From Syntrophobacterales bacterium (lineage in GTDB: Bacteria; Desulfobacterota; Desulfobaccia; Desulfobaccales; 0-14-0-80-60-11), in NCBI GenBank assembly GCA_020060385.1, contig JAGVAH010000138.1:1-36865 (forward strand): a stretch of DNA of 36,865 nucleotides, in the 5' to 3' direction. The number at the start of each line of letters is the position of its first letter. The first letter of the stretch is position 1. This document shows, piece after piece, positions 1-7,185 of this stretch. The notes below the pieces were generated by a model, which saw nothing but the letters and a program-made list of their open reading frames with translations, had not been told where the DNA came from and made no database searches. A program made the translations under genes and the position numbers.

Positions 1-99
1 TGGCGGCCGGTGGGCGCGGACAACGTCAAGTTCTACCACGAGCTGCTGGGCTATCCCATCTCCAAGGTCAAAGAGTGGTACGACAAGGCCTGGATCTAA
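1..99 (+). CDS. CaiB/BaiF (type III) CoA-transferase, C-terminal end only
   Basis: The open frame enters from the left edge and ends at the TAA at 97-99, leaving 32 residues. They run from a Gly-Ala-Asp-Asn stretch through [20 protein letters not shown] to a terminal Trp-Ile. Type III CoA-transferases typically end with a Gly-Glu/Asp-His/Asn motif, an E-L-L-G-Y/L segment, a short helix and a terminal Val-Ile. The match in order and spacing is good but rests only on this tail. These enzymes move CoA between carboxylic acids in the cytoplasm. The next gene starts 15 nt downstream behind a strong ribosome site, so the two are probably co-transcribed. The catalytic Asp and the rest of the protein lie outside the window, so the substrate cannot be guessed. 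Confidence 0.55.
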   Translation, partial: WRPVGADNVKFYHELLGYPISKVKEWYDKAWI

Positions 100-114
100 A
101 AGGAGGAGACCGCT

Positions 115-603
115 GTGTGTGATATCATCTGGTGCAAAAAAGACGTGGGCGGCAAGCCCTGCGATACCGTAAATTACCTGGATCCCTACTGCTTCTGGAA
201 CTGGAAGGGCACGGTCAACTGCGCCGAGTGCGGCACGGTCTATGCGATCCACATGATCCAGGGGCACATGTATATGGGGCCCGATGAACAGCCGGCGGGG
301 ACTAAGCCGGACACGAGCCCTCTCTACGCCGACAAACCCTTGGACGGCTATAGCTTCATCACCATGGGCACCGAAGGCCGGACCCGGCCCTTCCAATGCC
401 TGCCCCGGCACATCTACCTGGGGGTGCCGGACATGGTGAAGTTCAGCATCCGGGGGAAGCCGCTGCGGGGCTGGCGCCCCCAGCCGCCTTCCGCGGGCAT
501 CGCCGGACAGTTCGGGTTCAACTGGGATTTAAAGAACCTGTCTCCGGAAGTCTATGCGGAATACAAGGAGAAGCTCGCCAAGGGCGAAGTGAAAGACTGG
601 TAA
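115..603 (+). CDS. Cysteine-rich small protein of unknown function (162 aa)
   Basis: Start is GTG at 115, set by AGGAGGAG about 7 nt upstream. The protein is soluble, with no signal peptide or membrane segment. Cysteines fall at residues 2, 7, 16, 26, 36 and 39, including a CAEC pair at 36-39, with one more near residue 94. The N-terminal half therefore looks like a zinc or iron-sulfur binding module. The C-terminal half is rich in Gly, Pro and aromatic residues. I do not recognise the family. It sits between the CoA-transferase end and another small Cys protein, all on one strand with good ribosome sites, which suggests accessory subunits of one enzyme or pathway. That role is inference from context only. 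Confidence 0.75.
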   Translation: MCDIIWCKKDVGGKPCDTVNYLDPYCFWNWKGTVNCAECGTVYAIHMIQGHMYMGPDEQPAGTKPDTSPLYADKPLDGYSFITMGTEGRTRPFQCLPRHIYLGVPDMVKFSIRGKPLRGWRPQPPSAGIAGQFGFNWDLKNLSPEVYAEYKEKLAKGEVKDW

Positions 604-637
604 CCGGGACCCGGTGAATAAAGAGAAGGAGTGACTC

Positions 638-874
638 ATGATTGAAGCGAAAGGGTTAACCCCGCGTCAATTCCTGGACAAGGTCCTGGAGCCGGAGAAA
701 GAATCGGACCATATCTGCTGGCAGTGTGAGTTCCTCAAACCGGTGATCAAAGGCTCCAGTTTTCCTCCGGCGGATATCATCGGCTGGTGCATGAAGATTC
801 ACTGGCCCTACTACTGGTGCGTGGCGGACTTCAACGTTGTGACCAAGTGCTACGCCTTTAAGCAGAAAGCCTAG
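638..874 (+). CDS. Cysteine-rich small protein of unknown function (78 aa)
   Basis: ATG at 638 lies 6 nt after AAGGAG. The 78 residues contain five cysteines: a CWQC pair near residues 27-30, then single Cys at about 51, 61 and 70. Several Trp/Tyr residues sit among the later ones (WPYYWC). The size and Cys spacing recall small Fe-S or zinc subunits that accompany larger catalytic proteins, such as the small subunits of some glycyl-radical enzymes. However, I could not match it to a named family. It follows the 162-residue Cys protein after 34 nt, and the next gene begins 1 nt past its stop, so it is very likely translated as part of the same operon. Confidence 0.75.
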   Translation: MIEAKGLTPRQFLDKVLEPEKESDHICWQCEFLKPVIKGSSFPPADIIGWCMKIHWPYYWCVADFNVVTKCYAFKQKA

Positions 875-875
875 C

Positions 876-1208
876 ATGGAAGAAAACGTCCGCCGGGAAC
901 TCAACGCCCTGGAAGAGATGTTGCTCAACTGGAAGCGCAATTACCTGGAGTATGCCACCCCGGATGGCAACAACGACTTCCTGGTGGAAGAGTTCCAAGA
1001 GGAGATCACCAAATACGTCACCCCCTACCTCCGCCGGCTGTTTGAATGCGAATACCTCACCGAGATGGAGGTCGCGGAGTTCCGGGATAGTTGCTATAGC
1101 CAGGTGGATGATCTGCGGCGCTTGATCCAGGAAGTGGAGACGCCGCCGGCGAAGCCGGGGGTATGGCAAAAAATGATCCTCAAAACCAAAGTGATTTGGC
1201 AAGAGTAG
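876..1208 (+). CDS. Small acidic helical protein of unknown function (110 aa)
   Basis: ATG at 876 is 1 nt past the TAG of the preceding gene, implying translational coupling. The protein is Glu/Leu-rich and probably almost entirely alpha-helical, with heptad-like stretches from about residue 3 to 95 and only two Cys. There is no signal peptide or membrane segment. I recognise no family. The position inside the Cys-protein cluster suggests a structural or assembly partner, but nothing in the sequence proves it. The tail (about 95-110) is basic and Pro/Gly-containing. Confidence 0.65.
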   Translation: MEENVRRELNALEEMLLNWKRNYLEYATPDGNNDFLVEEFQEEITKYVTPYLRRLFECEYLTEMEVAEFRDSCYSQVDDLRRLIQEVETPPAKPGVWQKMILKTKVIWQE

Positions 1209-1308
1209 GGGCGCTTTTTCCACCTGGGTCTGCCTCCCTTAACCAGGCCGGGGTATGGCTCAGGTGGGAAACCACCCTCATGCGATTTCAGCGAAAAGGA
1301 GAGCACGT

Positions 1309-1734
1309 ATGCCAGCAAGAGCCCGCGTTGGTGTCTGCGGATTCGACCCCATGCTCGTCAGGGGCTATGTCAAAACCGGGTTCCGCGCCCTGTGGTGGCA
1401 CATCCCTGATGAGTTATTTGAACAATTCCAAGTGAAACCCAATGATCATATCTCCGGCAAGCTTCTCAAAGTATATGCCGGCAAGACCGGACAGATGACC
1501 CAGGAGCCCAATGAGGCGTTCCACTGGAACTTCTCCAAGGAATCGGGGTTGGCGGTCCTGCTGCCGGCTGAAACCATCATGAAATACGAACTCACGGAGT
1601 TCCATTTCATCGAGGTGCTCATCGACAAGATCAACGATCAGCCGGTCTTGCCCGGTGAAGAGAAGGAGAGCACCAAGATGTGGCCCATGGACAAAATGAA
1701 ACTGGGCTACACCGCGGATTATATCGCGCCGTAA
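1309..1734 (+). CDS. Conserved-looking hypothetical protein (141 aa), last of the left cluster
   Basis: The frame is open from 1255, but ATG at 1309 is chosen because AAAAGGAGAG lies about 7 nt upstream. The N-terminus contains a Gly-Val-Cys-Gly segment. A central region resembles a short beta-barrel or swapped-hairpin pattern (WWHIPDELFEQF, then VKPNDHISGKLLKVY), loosely like AbrB-type folds, followed by a second beta-rich part (GLAVLLPAE...). I cannot assign a function. About 100 nt separates it from the preceding gene, so it may be a separate transcript or the operon's last member. Downstream lie several GC-rich hairpins before the converging gene. Confidence 0.7.
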   Translation: MPARARVGVCGFDPMLVRGYVKTGFRALWWHIPDELFEQFQVKPNDHISGKLLKVYAGKTGQMTQEPNEAFHWNFSKESGLAVLLPAETIMKYELTEFHFIEVLIDKINDQPVLPGEEKESTKMWPMDKMKLGYTADYIAP

Positions 1735-1757
1735 GATATGACCCTGCCCCCCGGTCA

Positions 1758-1942
1758 GGCCAGGGGATTCTCCCTGGCCCGGCCGGGACGACTCAGGCCC
1801 CGGCTGTGCCCGGGGCCGCACTGCCAAGATTGATCCCCCTCCCACCATCCTCTCGTTACCCCGGGAGGGGGATCTACCCTTATTCGGACCGGAGTGCGGT
1901 CTGGGGCCATGGGTGCCGGCCCCCCGAGGGACCGGGGTCCCT
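1758..1942. repeat. Cluster of five GC-rich hairpins between converging genes
   Basis: Five inverted repeats follow one another: 1758-1765/1772-1779 (8 bp), 1796-1803/1810-1817 (8 bp), 1832-1843/1863-1874 (12 bp perfect, 19-nt loop), 1903-1908/1918-1923 (6 bp) and 1927-1933/1936-1942 (7 bp with a 2-nt loop). None carries a clear T-run. Because the genes on either side end here, transcription stopping or mRNA 3'-end protection is the simplest role. No gene is seen between 1735 and 2015. Confidence 0.5.
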
Positions 1943-2015
1943 GGCCGCAGCGTTGCTGGGGTGGCCGCCGGGATGGGGCCGGGCGATCACCATGATCAAT
2001 CGCCGCCAAAGTCCC

Positions 2016-2432
2016 TTAGAGCCGGGCTTTGACCCAGGCGATCAGGGCCGCACAGGCCCGGGCCCAATTTTCGGTATGGTCCTGGCCCGTGAAGAGATGG
2101 GCCAGTTCATGGCAGAGAGTCGTGAGACGGTGGCCCGGAGGATGAAGCATGATCCCCCGGGAGCCATGGCAGGCCTCGGCCAAGAGAAAAGTGGCGCCGT
2201 GCCAATATTTGGCGGGATCGGGGAGGAAGGCCTCATCATGTAGGAGCCGGACCGGCTCCTGGCCGAAGGCCCCGCAGATCAATTGCGCCCAGTTCTCCAG
2301 CTCCGGGAAGGGACGCAACTCCAACAGCCGTTCATCATAGTGATGGCAACCCTGGCACCAGACCTGGCCGTCAAAGACCAGGTCCCCATGTTGCACGGGA
2401 TCGATCAGGTTGCCGCACCGGGGGCAGTTCAT
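2016..2432 (-). CDS. Zinc-ribbon protein with HELAH metallopeptidase motif
   Basis: 138 residues. The N-terminus has CxxC pairs at 3-6 and 26-29 that can form a zinc ribbon. A Leu-Cys-HELAH-Leu segment at about 106-113 is a gluzincin-type HExxH active site (His108, Glu109, His112), with His119 or the following acidic residues available as a further ligand. The start at 2432 follows GAGGAGGG at somewhat long spacing. The protein lacks a signal peptide, so it is cytoplasmic. The architecture resembles SprT/ImmA-like minimal metalloproteases, but I cannot name a specific family. It is transcribed alone, converging on the gene cluster to its left and diverging from the MBL-TPR gene. Confidence 0.75.
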   Translation of the reverse strand: MNCPRCGNLIDPVQHGDLVFDGQVWCQGCHHYDERLLELRPFPELENWAQLICGAFGQEPVRLLHDEAFLPDPAKYWHGATFLLAEACHGSRGIMLHPPGHRLTTLCHELAHLFTGQDHTENWARACAALIAWVKARL

Positions 2433-2617
2433 GGGCTTTAAGAGTTTCCCTCCTCTGTCACCGGTTTACCACAAGAGGTCCCCACGGGGCAAGGGGACCC
2501 CAACCAAAGTCCGAAAATGGCCTAGCCCCAACCCTCCCCAAATCCCTTGAGTAAGTATCGGGAGGAGGAGACTTTTGGCCTGAAAAATAAGGAAATAAAG
2601 CAATACTGCGAGGAACC

Positions 2618-3877
2618 ATGACCAGAGACGCTCACGATGAAGACAGGCGGGAAGCCCGGGAAGAATGGGAACCATCCCCGGATGGGGCGGAGCAGCCCCA
2701 AGAAGAGCCCAAACACCCGGGTTGGCTGACCCTGGCCCAGGTCTTCAAGACTGCGGACCCCTTTTTCGAGAAAATCCTCTTCCTGTTGGCCTATGACTAC
2801 TCTTCCAATATCTACGTAATCAAGGGAGATTATCTGACCATTGTGGACCCGGGCAATGATTACACCGGGTTTATGGACCTGTTCCGGTTGGGCTACAAGC
2901 CGGAAGATATCAAGAAAATCGTCCTCACCCACGGCCACCGGGACCACTGCATGGGCGCGTTCGAACTGTTGCGGGCCTATCCGGCCCTGGTGGAGAGCGG
3001 CGGCTTTGAGCTGATCCTCCATCCAGAGAGTCCCGGGGAGCTCAAGGAAGTGGTGCGGAAGTTCGGCAGCCAGGTGACCGAGGTTCAGGGTGGCGAAACC
3101 CTGGAATTGAGCGGCCAGCAATGGGAAGTGCTGTACACCCCTGGACACACCGTCGACGGCCTCTCTTTCTATCACGCACCCAGCAAAACCGCGTTTACCG
3201 GAGACCTAGCTCTCCCCCACGCCATGGCCGAAATCGACCACAATGCCGGCGGCCGCCTGGACCACTATCTCTTCGGGATCAAGGTCTTGCTCCAGAAAGA
3301 TATTGCCCACTTGCTCCCGGGACATGGGGTACCCGTGGCCTCCTTGGGCAACCGGGTGGTGGAGCAGACCTACGAGAGCCTGATGCTGAAGATCATCGGT
3401 GTGGAGAAGGAGATCCCCTGGATTGAGGGGGCCCAAGCCCTGGTTACCAAGGGACTGTTGGAAGAGGCGGTCTTCTGCTGCGACCGGGAACTGGCCCGGC
3501 AGGCGGATAACCTGAGGGCCATCCAACTGAAAGCCTACTGCCTGACGGATATGGGGCGCTGTGAAGAGTCCCTCATCCTCCTGGATCAAGTTTTGGCCCG
3601 GGATCATGCCAATATCCATGCCCTGACGGCCAAGGGTCATGCCTTATTGGGGTTGGGCCGCTACCTGGAAAGCGTGCCTTTTTTTGACCAGGCCCTGGCC
3701 CTCAATCCCGAGTTCCAGGAGCCCCAGATTTACAAGGGCATGGCGCTGTATCTGGGCGGTAAGGTGGATGAGGCCATGGATATTGAAATCTTTCAAAAGG
3801 AGTTTGCCCACCGGGTAAAACAGCAATTTGCCAACAAGCCGGGGGCCCAGGCCCCAACCCGCCCGGACCAGGCCTAA
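2618..3877 (+). CDS. Metallo-beta-lactamase fold hydrolase fused to TPR repeats
   Basis: ATG at 2618 is preceded by GAGGA. Residues ~55-245 form an MBL-fold domain with the metal motif THGHRDH at 104-110, PGHT at 175-178, the bridging Asp in TGD at 194-196 and PGHG at 235-238, so all usual metal ligands are present. Residues ~275-385 are about three tetratricopeptide repeats, recognisable by the Ala/Gly/Leu and Pro spacing (for example ALALNPEFQEPQIYKGMALY). The first ~35 residues are acidic and probably disordered. MBL enzymes with this motif hydrolyse thioesters, glyoxalase-type substrates or nucleic acids. The TPRs suggest docking to a partner. The substrate is unknown. Two small genes follow on the same strand after 63 nt. 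Confidence 0.85.
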   Translation: MTRDAHDEDRREAREEWEPSPDGAEQPQEEPKHPGWLTLAQVFKTADPFFEKILFLLAYDYSSNIYVIKGDYLTIVDPGNDYTGFMDLFRLGYKPEDIKKIVLTHGHRDHCMGAFELLRAYPALVESGGFELILHPESPGELKEVVRKFGSQVTEVQGGETLELSGQQWEVLYTPGHTVDGLSFYHAPSKTAFTGDLALPHAMAEIDHNAGGRLDHYLFGIKVLLQKDIAHLLPGHGVPVASLGNRVVEQTYESLMLKIIGVEKEIPWIEGAQALVTKGLLEEAVFCCDRELARQADNLRAIQLKAYCLTDMGRCEESLILLDQVLARDHANIHALTAKGHALLGLGRYLESVPFFDQALALNPEFQEPQIYKGMALYLGGKVDEAMDIEIFQKEFAHRVKQQFANKPGAQAPTRPDQA

Positions 3878-3940
3878 CCGGGAATTCAGCAGGAAAGACC
3901 AGATGCGGGCTCCTAGCCGGAAGGGGGGAGGAACGCAAAC

Positions 3941-4189
3941 ATGGGAAAGATACTGCGGCTGGACCGGGAAAAAGAAGCCATCGAAAAGGCGCTACATTAC
4001 CTGAAATCGCTACCGGTGGACCAAATGGTGGTGGTCACCAAATTCGCAGACCGCTCGGAGGAAGTCTTTTTTTATGGTAACCCCAAGGAAATTATCCAGT
4101 TACTGGCCCTGGCGCAATTCCAGATCGGCTTTCGCTTTCCTTTGGGAACATGGGGTCAGGGGCTGGAGAAGGACGGTGATCAAGAATGA
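3941..4189 (+). CDS. Small hypothetical protein (82 aa)
   Basis: ATG at 3941 has GGGGGAGGAA about 7 nt upstream. The protein has an N-terminal amphipathic helix, then a short beta-like stretch (MVVVTKFAD), and no Cys, signal peptide or membrane segment. I do not recognise the family. Its stop TGA overlaps the start of the next gene (ATGA at 4186-4189), so the two are translationally coupled and probably act together. Confidence 0.7.
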   Translation: MGKILRLDREKEAIEKALHYLKSLPVDQMVVVTKFADRSEEVFFYGNPKEIIQLLALAQFQIGFRFPLGTWGQGLEKDGDQE

Positions 4190-4407
4190 CTATGTTCGCA
4201 ACCTTCCAATGCCTGGAATGCGAGCACTTCTGGAGAGAGCCGGCCCCGGAGGATTCCTGGGAGATGGCCATCAAGGTGGCCGCGGCGGCTGTCTGCCCGT
4301 TGTGCGGGGCCCGGATGCGGGAGGGAAATGTGGAGTTGTTGAGCCACCAGGAGGGGAATTTGGCGGTCCTCGGTTCCACTCCCCATCTCTTCGCCTATCC
4401 CAAATAA
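4186..4407 (+). CDS. Small zinc-ribbon protein (73 aa)
   Basis: The start ATG overlaps the stop of the preceding gene. Two cysteine pairs, CLEC at about 9-12 and CPLC at about 37-40, are spaced as in rubredoxin-like or zinc-ribbon knuckles. The rest is short and polar. Function is unknown. Coupling to the 82-residue protein suggests a small complex, and the MBL-TPR gene upstream may belong to the same transcript. Confidence 0.7.
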   Translation: MTMFATFQCLECEHFWREPAPEDSWEMAIKVAAAAVCPLCGARMREGNVELLSHQEGNLAVLGSTPHLFAYPK

Positions 4408-4886
4408 TCACTTAGCCCATCCTGCTCCTTCCCACGGGGAGGCAGGCGGGTGTTTAACCGAGTCCCCATTTATCCACTTCTAGTCTCGTTTCCCACAAGT
4501 GCAGCGTCCGATGACTTTTCCTGAAAACTAGAGCCCATTTACCCCCCCGCCTTTGCCGGGAGAGACACTGGAGGGAGGGAGTCCTGCGCCCTGGGGCGGA
4601 CATCTGGGCCCCGGCCATGGATGGCTGGCGGGATGGAGTGCAATCCGGCGCCAGGTGAGGGGAAATTCGGGGACCAATAATTTTCCAATCTTCCCGGGTC
4701 GCAATCTATCTCGTCTATTTTCCTCCATTATCAGGAGTAAAGGCAACCTAGCGAAAGTTCCGGAAATGCTTGATTGTTCCATTCCCAGGGGGAAAATATG
4801 GGTCGATTATTGAACATAATATTGCTAATTAAGAGTCGATATTCATACAATAATGAAACTTCCCTTTTAATCCTCAAATAATTTTA
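4408..4886. other. Non-coding gap, GC-rich then AT-rich
   Basis: No convincing gene was found. Short frames on both strands around 4528-4813 lack ribosome sites and recognisable sequence. The base composition shifts sharply to AT-rich from about 4690 onward. A promoter-like pair is visible at 4822-4827 (TTGCTA) and 4846-4851 (TACAAT), with 18 bp between. Confidence 0.5.
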
Positions 4887-5045
4887 TTGATAAATATTAG
4901 ATAGTTATGTTATTTGGCAATTGGCTCAGTCTTTGCATATAAAAACAGGCGTAAGAGAAAAAGTCATCGGACGCTTTTTCCTCCTTACGTGCAACACTTT
5001 CACGTTTTGGCCCCACGGACGGTTCCCCGTGGGGCCTTTTGTTTT
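4887..5045 (+). ncRNA. Candidate small RNA or structured leader ending in a terminator
   Basis: A weak promoter (TTGATA at 4887-4892, TATTTG-like box at 4911-4916) precedes a region that folds into a hairpin with arms 4950-4955 plus 4958-4963 against 4974-4979 plus 4984-4989. A short hairpin (4987-4991/5001-5005) overlaps its 3' arm, and a strong terminator lies at 5009-5045. No open frame of note is present. It could be an independent sRNA of about 120 nt or an attenuating leader of the receiver-domain gene that starts at 5165. No known riboswitch consensus was matched. Confidence 0.35.
5009..5045 (+). terminator. Rho-independent terminator
   Basis: A perfect 10-bp stem GGCCCCACGG (5009-5018) pairs with 5027-5036 around an 8-nt loop and is followed directly by TTTTGTTTT. 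It faces rightward and lies 120 nt before the next gene, so it ends either the candidate small RNA or an attenuated leader. Confidence 0.85.
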
Positions 5046-5164
5046 GCACCGAAGAAAATTTTTGGGTTTGCTCCCATCCCAAGGCATTTTCGAACCTATC
5101 CCTTAATAACCAGAAAACCACCGGGCGGAGTACCCTCGTAAGGCCGGTTCATCAAGGAAAAAAA

Positions 5165-5575
5165 TTGATCCACGAAGATAAATCCACGCCCATTTTATTG
5201 CTCATTTCTGATCAGCAAACGCGCAATTCCTTATGTAACCTGCTGTCGGAAAACGATCTCTCGCCCATATTAATTGCTGACCAAAAAGAGCTATTGAAAG
5301 TGCTTAAAAATAAACCATTCTCCACTGTACTGATCGATTGCCGGGCCATAAATATTAATGGCGTCGGTATAATATCTAAAATGAAAGTAGTTTGCCGTCA
5401 TAGCCATATTATAGTTTTCTGTGATAAATCGCACCTGGCAGATAAGCAGCATAGAGAATTGATCAAGGAAATTTTGGGAATTGGAGTATATGCTTGTATC
5501 ATGGCTCCTTTTAAGGGATGGGAAGTAATAAGTCTGGTTAGTTATTATTCCAAGATGAAAAAAAAAAGCCATTAG
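5165..5575 (+). CDS. Degenerate CheY-like receiver domain protein
   Basis: The frame is open from 5039, but the terminator overlaps that point. The TTG at 5165 has AAGGA about 6 nt upstream and begins right before the domain, giving 136 residues. The fold pattern is a response-regulator receiver: beta-1 ILLLISD (Asp16), beta-3 TVLIDCR with the candidate phospho-acceptor Asp58, beta-4 HIIVFCDK and beta-5 YACIMAPF. The conserved Lys before Pro-Phe is replaced by Ala, and only one Asp of the usual acidic pair is present, so phosphorylation may be impaired. There is no output domain. The gene is AT-rich and Ile/Lys-rich compared with its neighbours, a possible sign of transfer. Confidence 0.6.
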   Translation: MIHEDKSTPILLLISDQQTRNSLCNLLSENDLSPILIADQKELLKVLKNKPFSTVLIDCRAININGVGIISKMKVVCRHSHIIVFCDKSHLADKQHRELIKEILGIGVYACIMAPFKGWEVISLVSYYSKMKKKSH

Positions 5576-5663
5576 GGTTAGGGATCTAAATTTAATCCGA
5601 GGTTTTGGCGGCAGTTAGGCCCTTAATTATGACGTTCCTTTATTAAAACTTAAAGGTGGTCGG

Positions 5664-6026
5664 ATGAAAACCATCGCCGTCAGCGCCGCCAAAAAAAGCC
5701 TGGATGTCCCGGTGGCAGGGCTATTCGGCCGGGCCCGGTTTTTTATCCTGGTGGACCCCGATTCCGGTGAATGGGAAGCCCTGGACAACCTCTCCAGTCT
5801 GGACGCCAACCACCTGGTGGGGGTCACCACGGCCCGGAATCTGGTGCGGAAGAACATCAAGACCGTCATGACGGGAAAATGTGGCTCCAGAGCCTTCGCA
5901 GTCCTGCAAGCGGCAGGGGTGGAAGTGATCCTGGATACCCGGGGCACGGTGCGCCAGGCCTTGAAGAGGCTGGGCCGCGGCGAAGTCATACCGGCCACCG
6001 CTCCCAATGTCTATGAAGCCCGCTAG
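5664..6026 (+). CDS. NifX/NifB-like dinitrogenase iron-molybdenum cofactor family protein
   Basis: 120 residues. The protein opens with MKTIAVSAAKK, followed by a VAGLFGRARFFILVD segment and a central DANHLVGVTTARNLV, then KCGSRAFAVLQAAGVEVI. This is the standard layout of the Nitro_FeMo-Co domain (NifX, NifY, C-terminal NifB and stand-alone relatives), which binds Fe-S or FeMo-cofactor precursors. Stand-alone members are common in anaerobes without a link to nitrogenase, and no nif gene is visible nearby, so the cargo is unknown. The start at 5664 has AAAGGTGG upstream. It converges with trmO. Confidence 0.85.
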   Translation: MKTIAVSAAKKSLDVPVAGLFGRARFFILVDPDSGEWEALDNLSSLDANHLVGVTTARNLVRKNIKTVMTGKCGSRAFAVLQAAGVEVILDTRGTVRQALKRLGRGEVIPATAPNVYEAR

Positions 6027-6099
6027 GCCAAAATCGTTACCGGAGCAGGAAAGGGACTGTGGATCTGACCGCAGGGTCAGGGTGACGAAAAGCCGCAGG

Positions 6100-6585
6100 T
6101 CATCTTAAAAATCTGCCGTCATCCCGGGCCCGATCCAGCTTATCCAGGTTCTTTTCTATCCAGCCGCTCCGGGCCTGGGCCCGGCAATCGAACCGGGGGA
6201 CATAGGGCTTGATGTCCAGCAGCGGGGTCCCATCCACGATATCCACCTCCCGGATATAAACCCGCCTTTCTTCCACCCGTTCCAGGCGGACAATGGACAG
6301 GCCGATGGGGTTGGGCCGGGCCGGAGCCCGGGTGGCAAAGACTCCCCGGGGCTGCTCATCCAGGAAGGGCGTCACTTTCAGGGAAAAACCCGGGGACAGG
6401 TGGAAGAAGTACAGCAAGATCAGATGGGAAAAACCCTCCAGGTCTTGCAACCCTTCCTGAAATTCGGGCAATAAGTCGATAATCCCCTGGGCCTCAAGGG
6501 ACGCGGCCCCTTGGATCGGCGTGCCCTGGGGTTCTTTAAAAGGAGTATAAACCGTGCCAATGGGATGAAAGATGATTCCGGTCAT
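6100..6585 (-). CDS. trmO: tRNA (N6-threonylcarbamoyladenosine-37)-methyltransferase TrmO
   Basis: 161 residues of the UPF0066/TsaA (YaeB) beta-barrel family, which transfers methyl from SAM to the t6A37 modification of some threonine tRNAs. Visible landmarks are the N-terminal HPIGTVYTPFKEPQGTP, the central LEGFSHLILLYFFH, and the family-specific RGVFATRAPARPNPIGLS near residues 80-97. A late LLDIKPYVPRFD follows. The length matches the single-domain form without the extra C-terminal part of the E. coli enzyme. It is transcribed alone and converges with the NifX-like gene. Confidence 0.9.
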   Translation of the reverse strand: MTGIIFHPIGTVYTPFKEPQGTPIQGAASLEAQGIIDLLPEFQEGLQDLEGFSHLILLYFFHLSPGFSLKVTPFLDEQPRGVFATRAPARPNPIGLSIVRLERVEERRVYIREVDIVDGTPLLDIKPYVPRFDCRAQARSGWIEKNLDKLDRARDDGRFLR

Positions 6586-7185
6586 TGTCAGACTCCAAAC
6601 AAGGGATAAGGGGCGATCTTTCTGAATCTTATGGATAATTCACCCTGCCAGGTCTTGGGGGCTGCCGCCGGATTCTGCCAGTATCCGGACGCTTAGAGTC
6701 TATCTCAGGGAGCCCCTCTCCGCCATCTCTTCCCCTAATGATTCCCTCCGGGGGCAGGTTGCGGCCCCTAGCCGGTCGCCGGGCATTTCCTGCCAGTGCA
6801 ACACCGGCGCCGCTCGGGAATGAGTACCGCTACGCTCAGACTAACCCCCCGGGGCGGCCCCGGGACCGGAGGAGCCGAATAAATTGGAGAAGCTGGATTC
6901 CTGCCCCCTGACCTTGCTGGTAGATGGCAGCAGAAATTATGCCAAGGGGAGTATTTTGAATTTATAGGAATCTATTTACCTTTCTACCTCGGGACCAGAA
7001 GGAGGATGGAAAAAGGGTGCATCCCCAGGGAAGTTTATGTTATCTAAACCTGCAGCCAGACAGCGGGGTCCCAAGAAGGGGAATTTCTGGGGAAAACACC
7101 CCCGGACGGCAGGCGCTCCCAATTCCCCCGGAGGGGCCCAGGCCGCCGCGGCCCCTCAGGAAACCATGGAAACAGGAGAATCAGC
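6586..7185. other. 600-base gap without a recognisable gene
   Basis: Only very short frames are present. Several GC-rich self-complementary stretches occur, for example around 6846-6865 and 7136-7160, but none has a T-run or a conserved RNA motif I can name. The last 20 bases hold the ribosome site (AGGAGAA) of the next gene. Confidence 0.5.

Noticed and set aside
1680-2243. 187-residue plus-strand frame across the hairpin cluster
   Set aside because: It overlaps the end of one gene and most of the HELAH gene on the other strand, and its composition is Pro/Gly/Arg-rich with no ribosome site.
4528-4813. Short open frames on both strands in the gap after the zinc-ribbon gene
   Set aside because: No ribosome sites, no recognisable sequence, and they cross a sharp change in base composition.
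6721-6860. Possible cobalamin-type riboswitch (GCCAGTGCAACACCGG stretch)
   Set aside because: The conserved order of boxes needed for a cobalamin riboswitch is not present on either strand, and the flanking genes are not related to B12.
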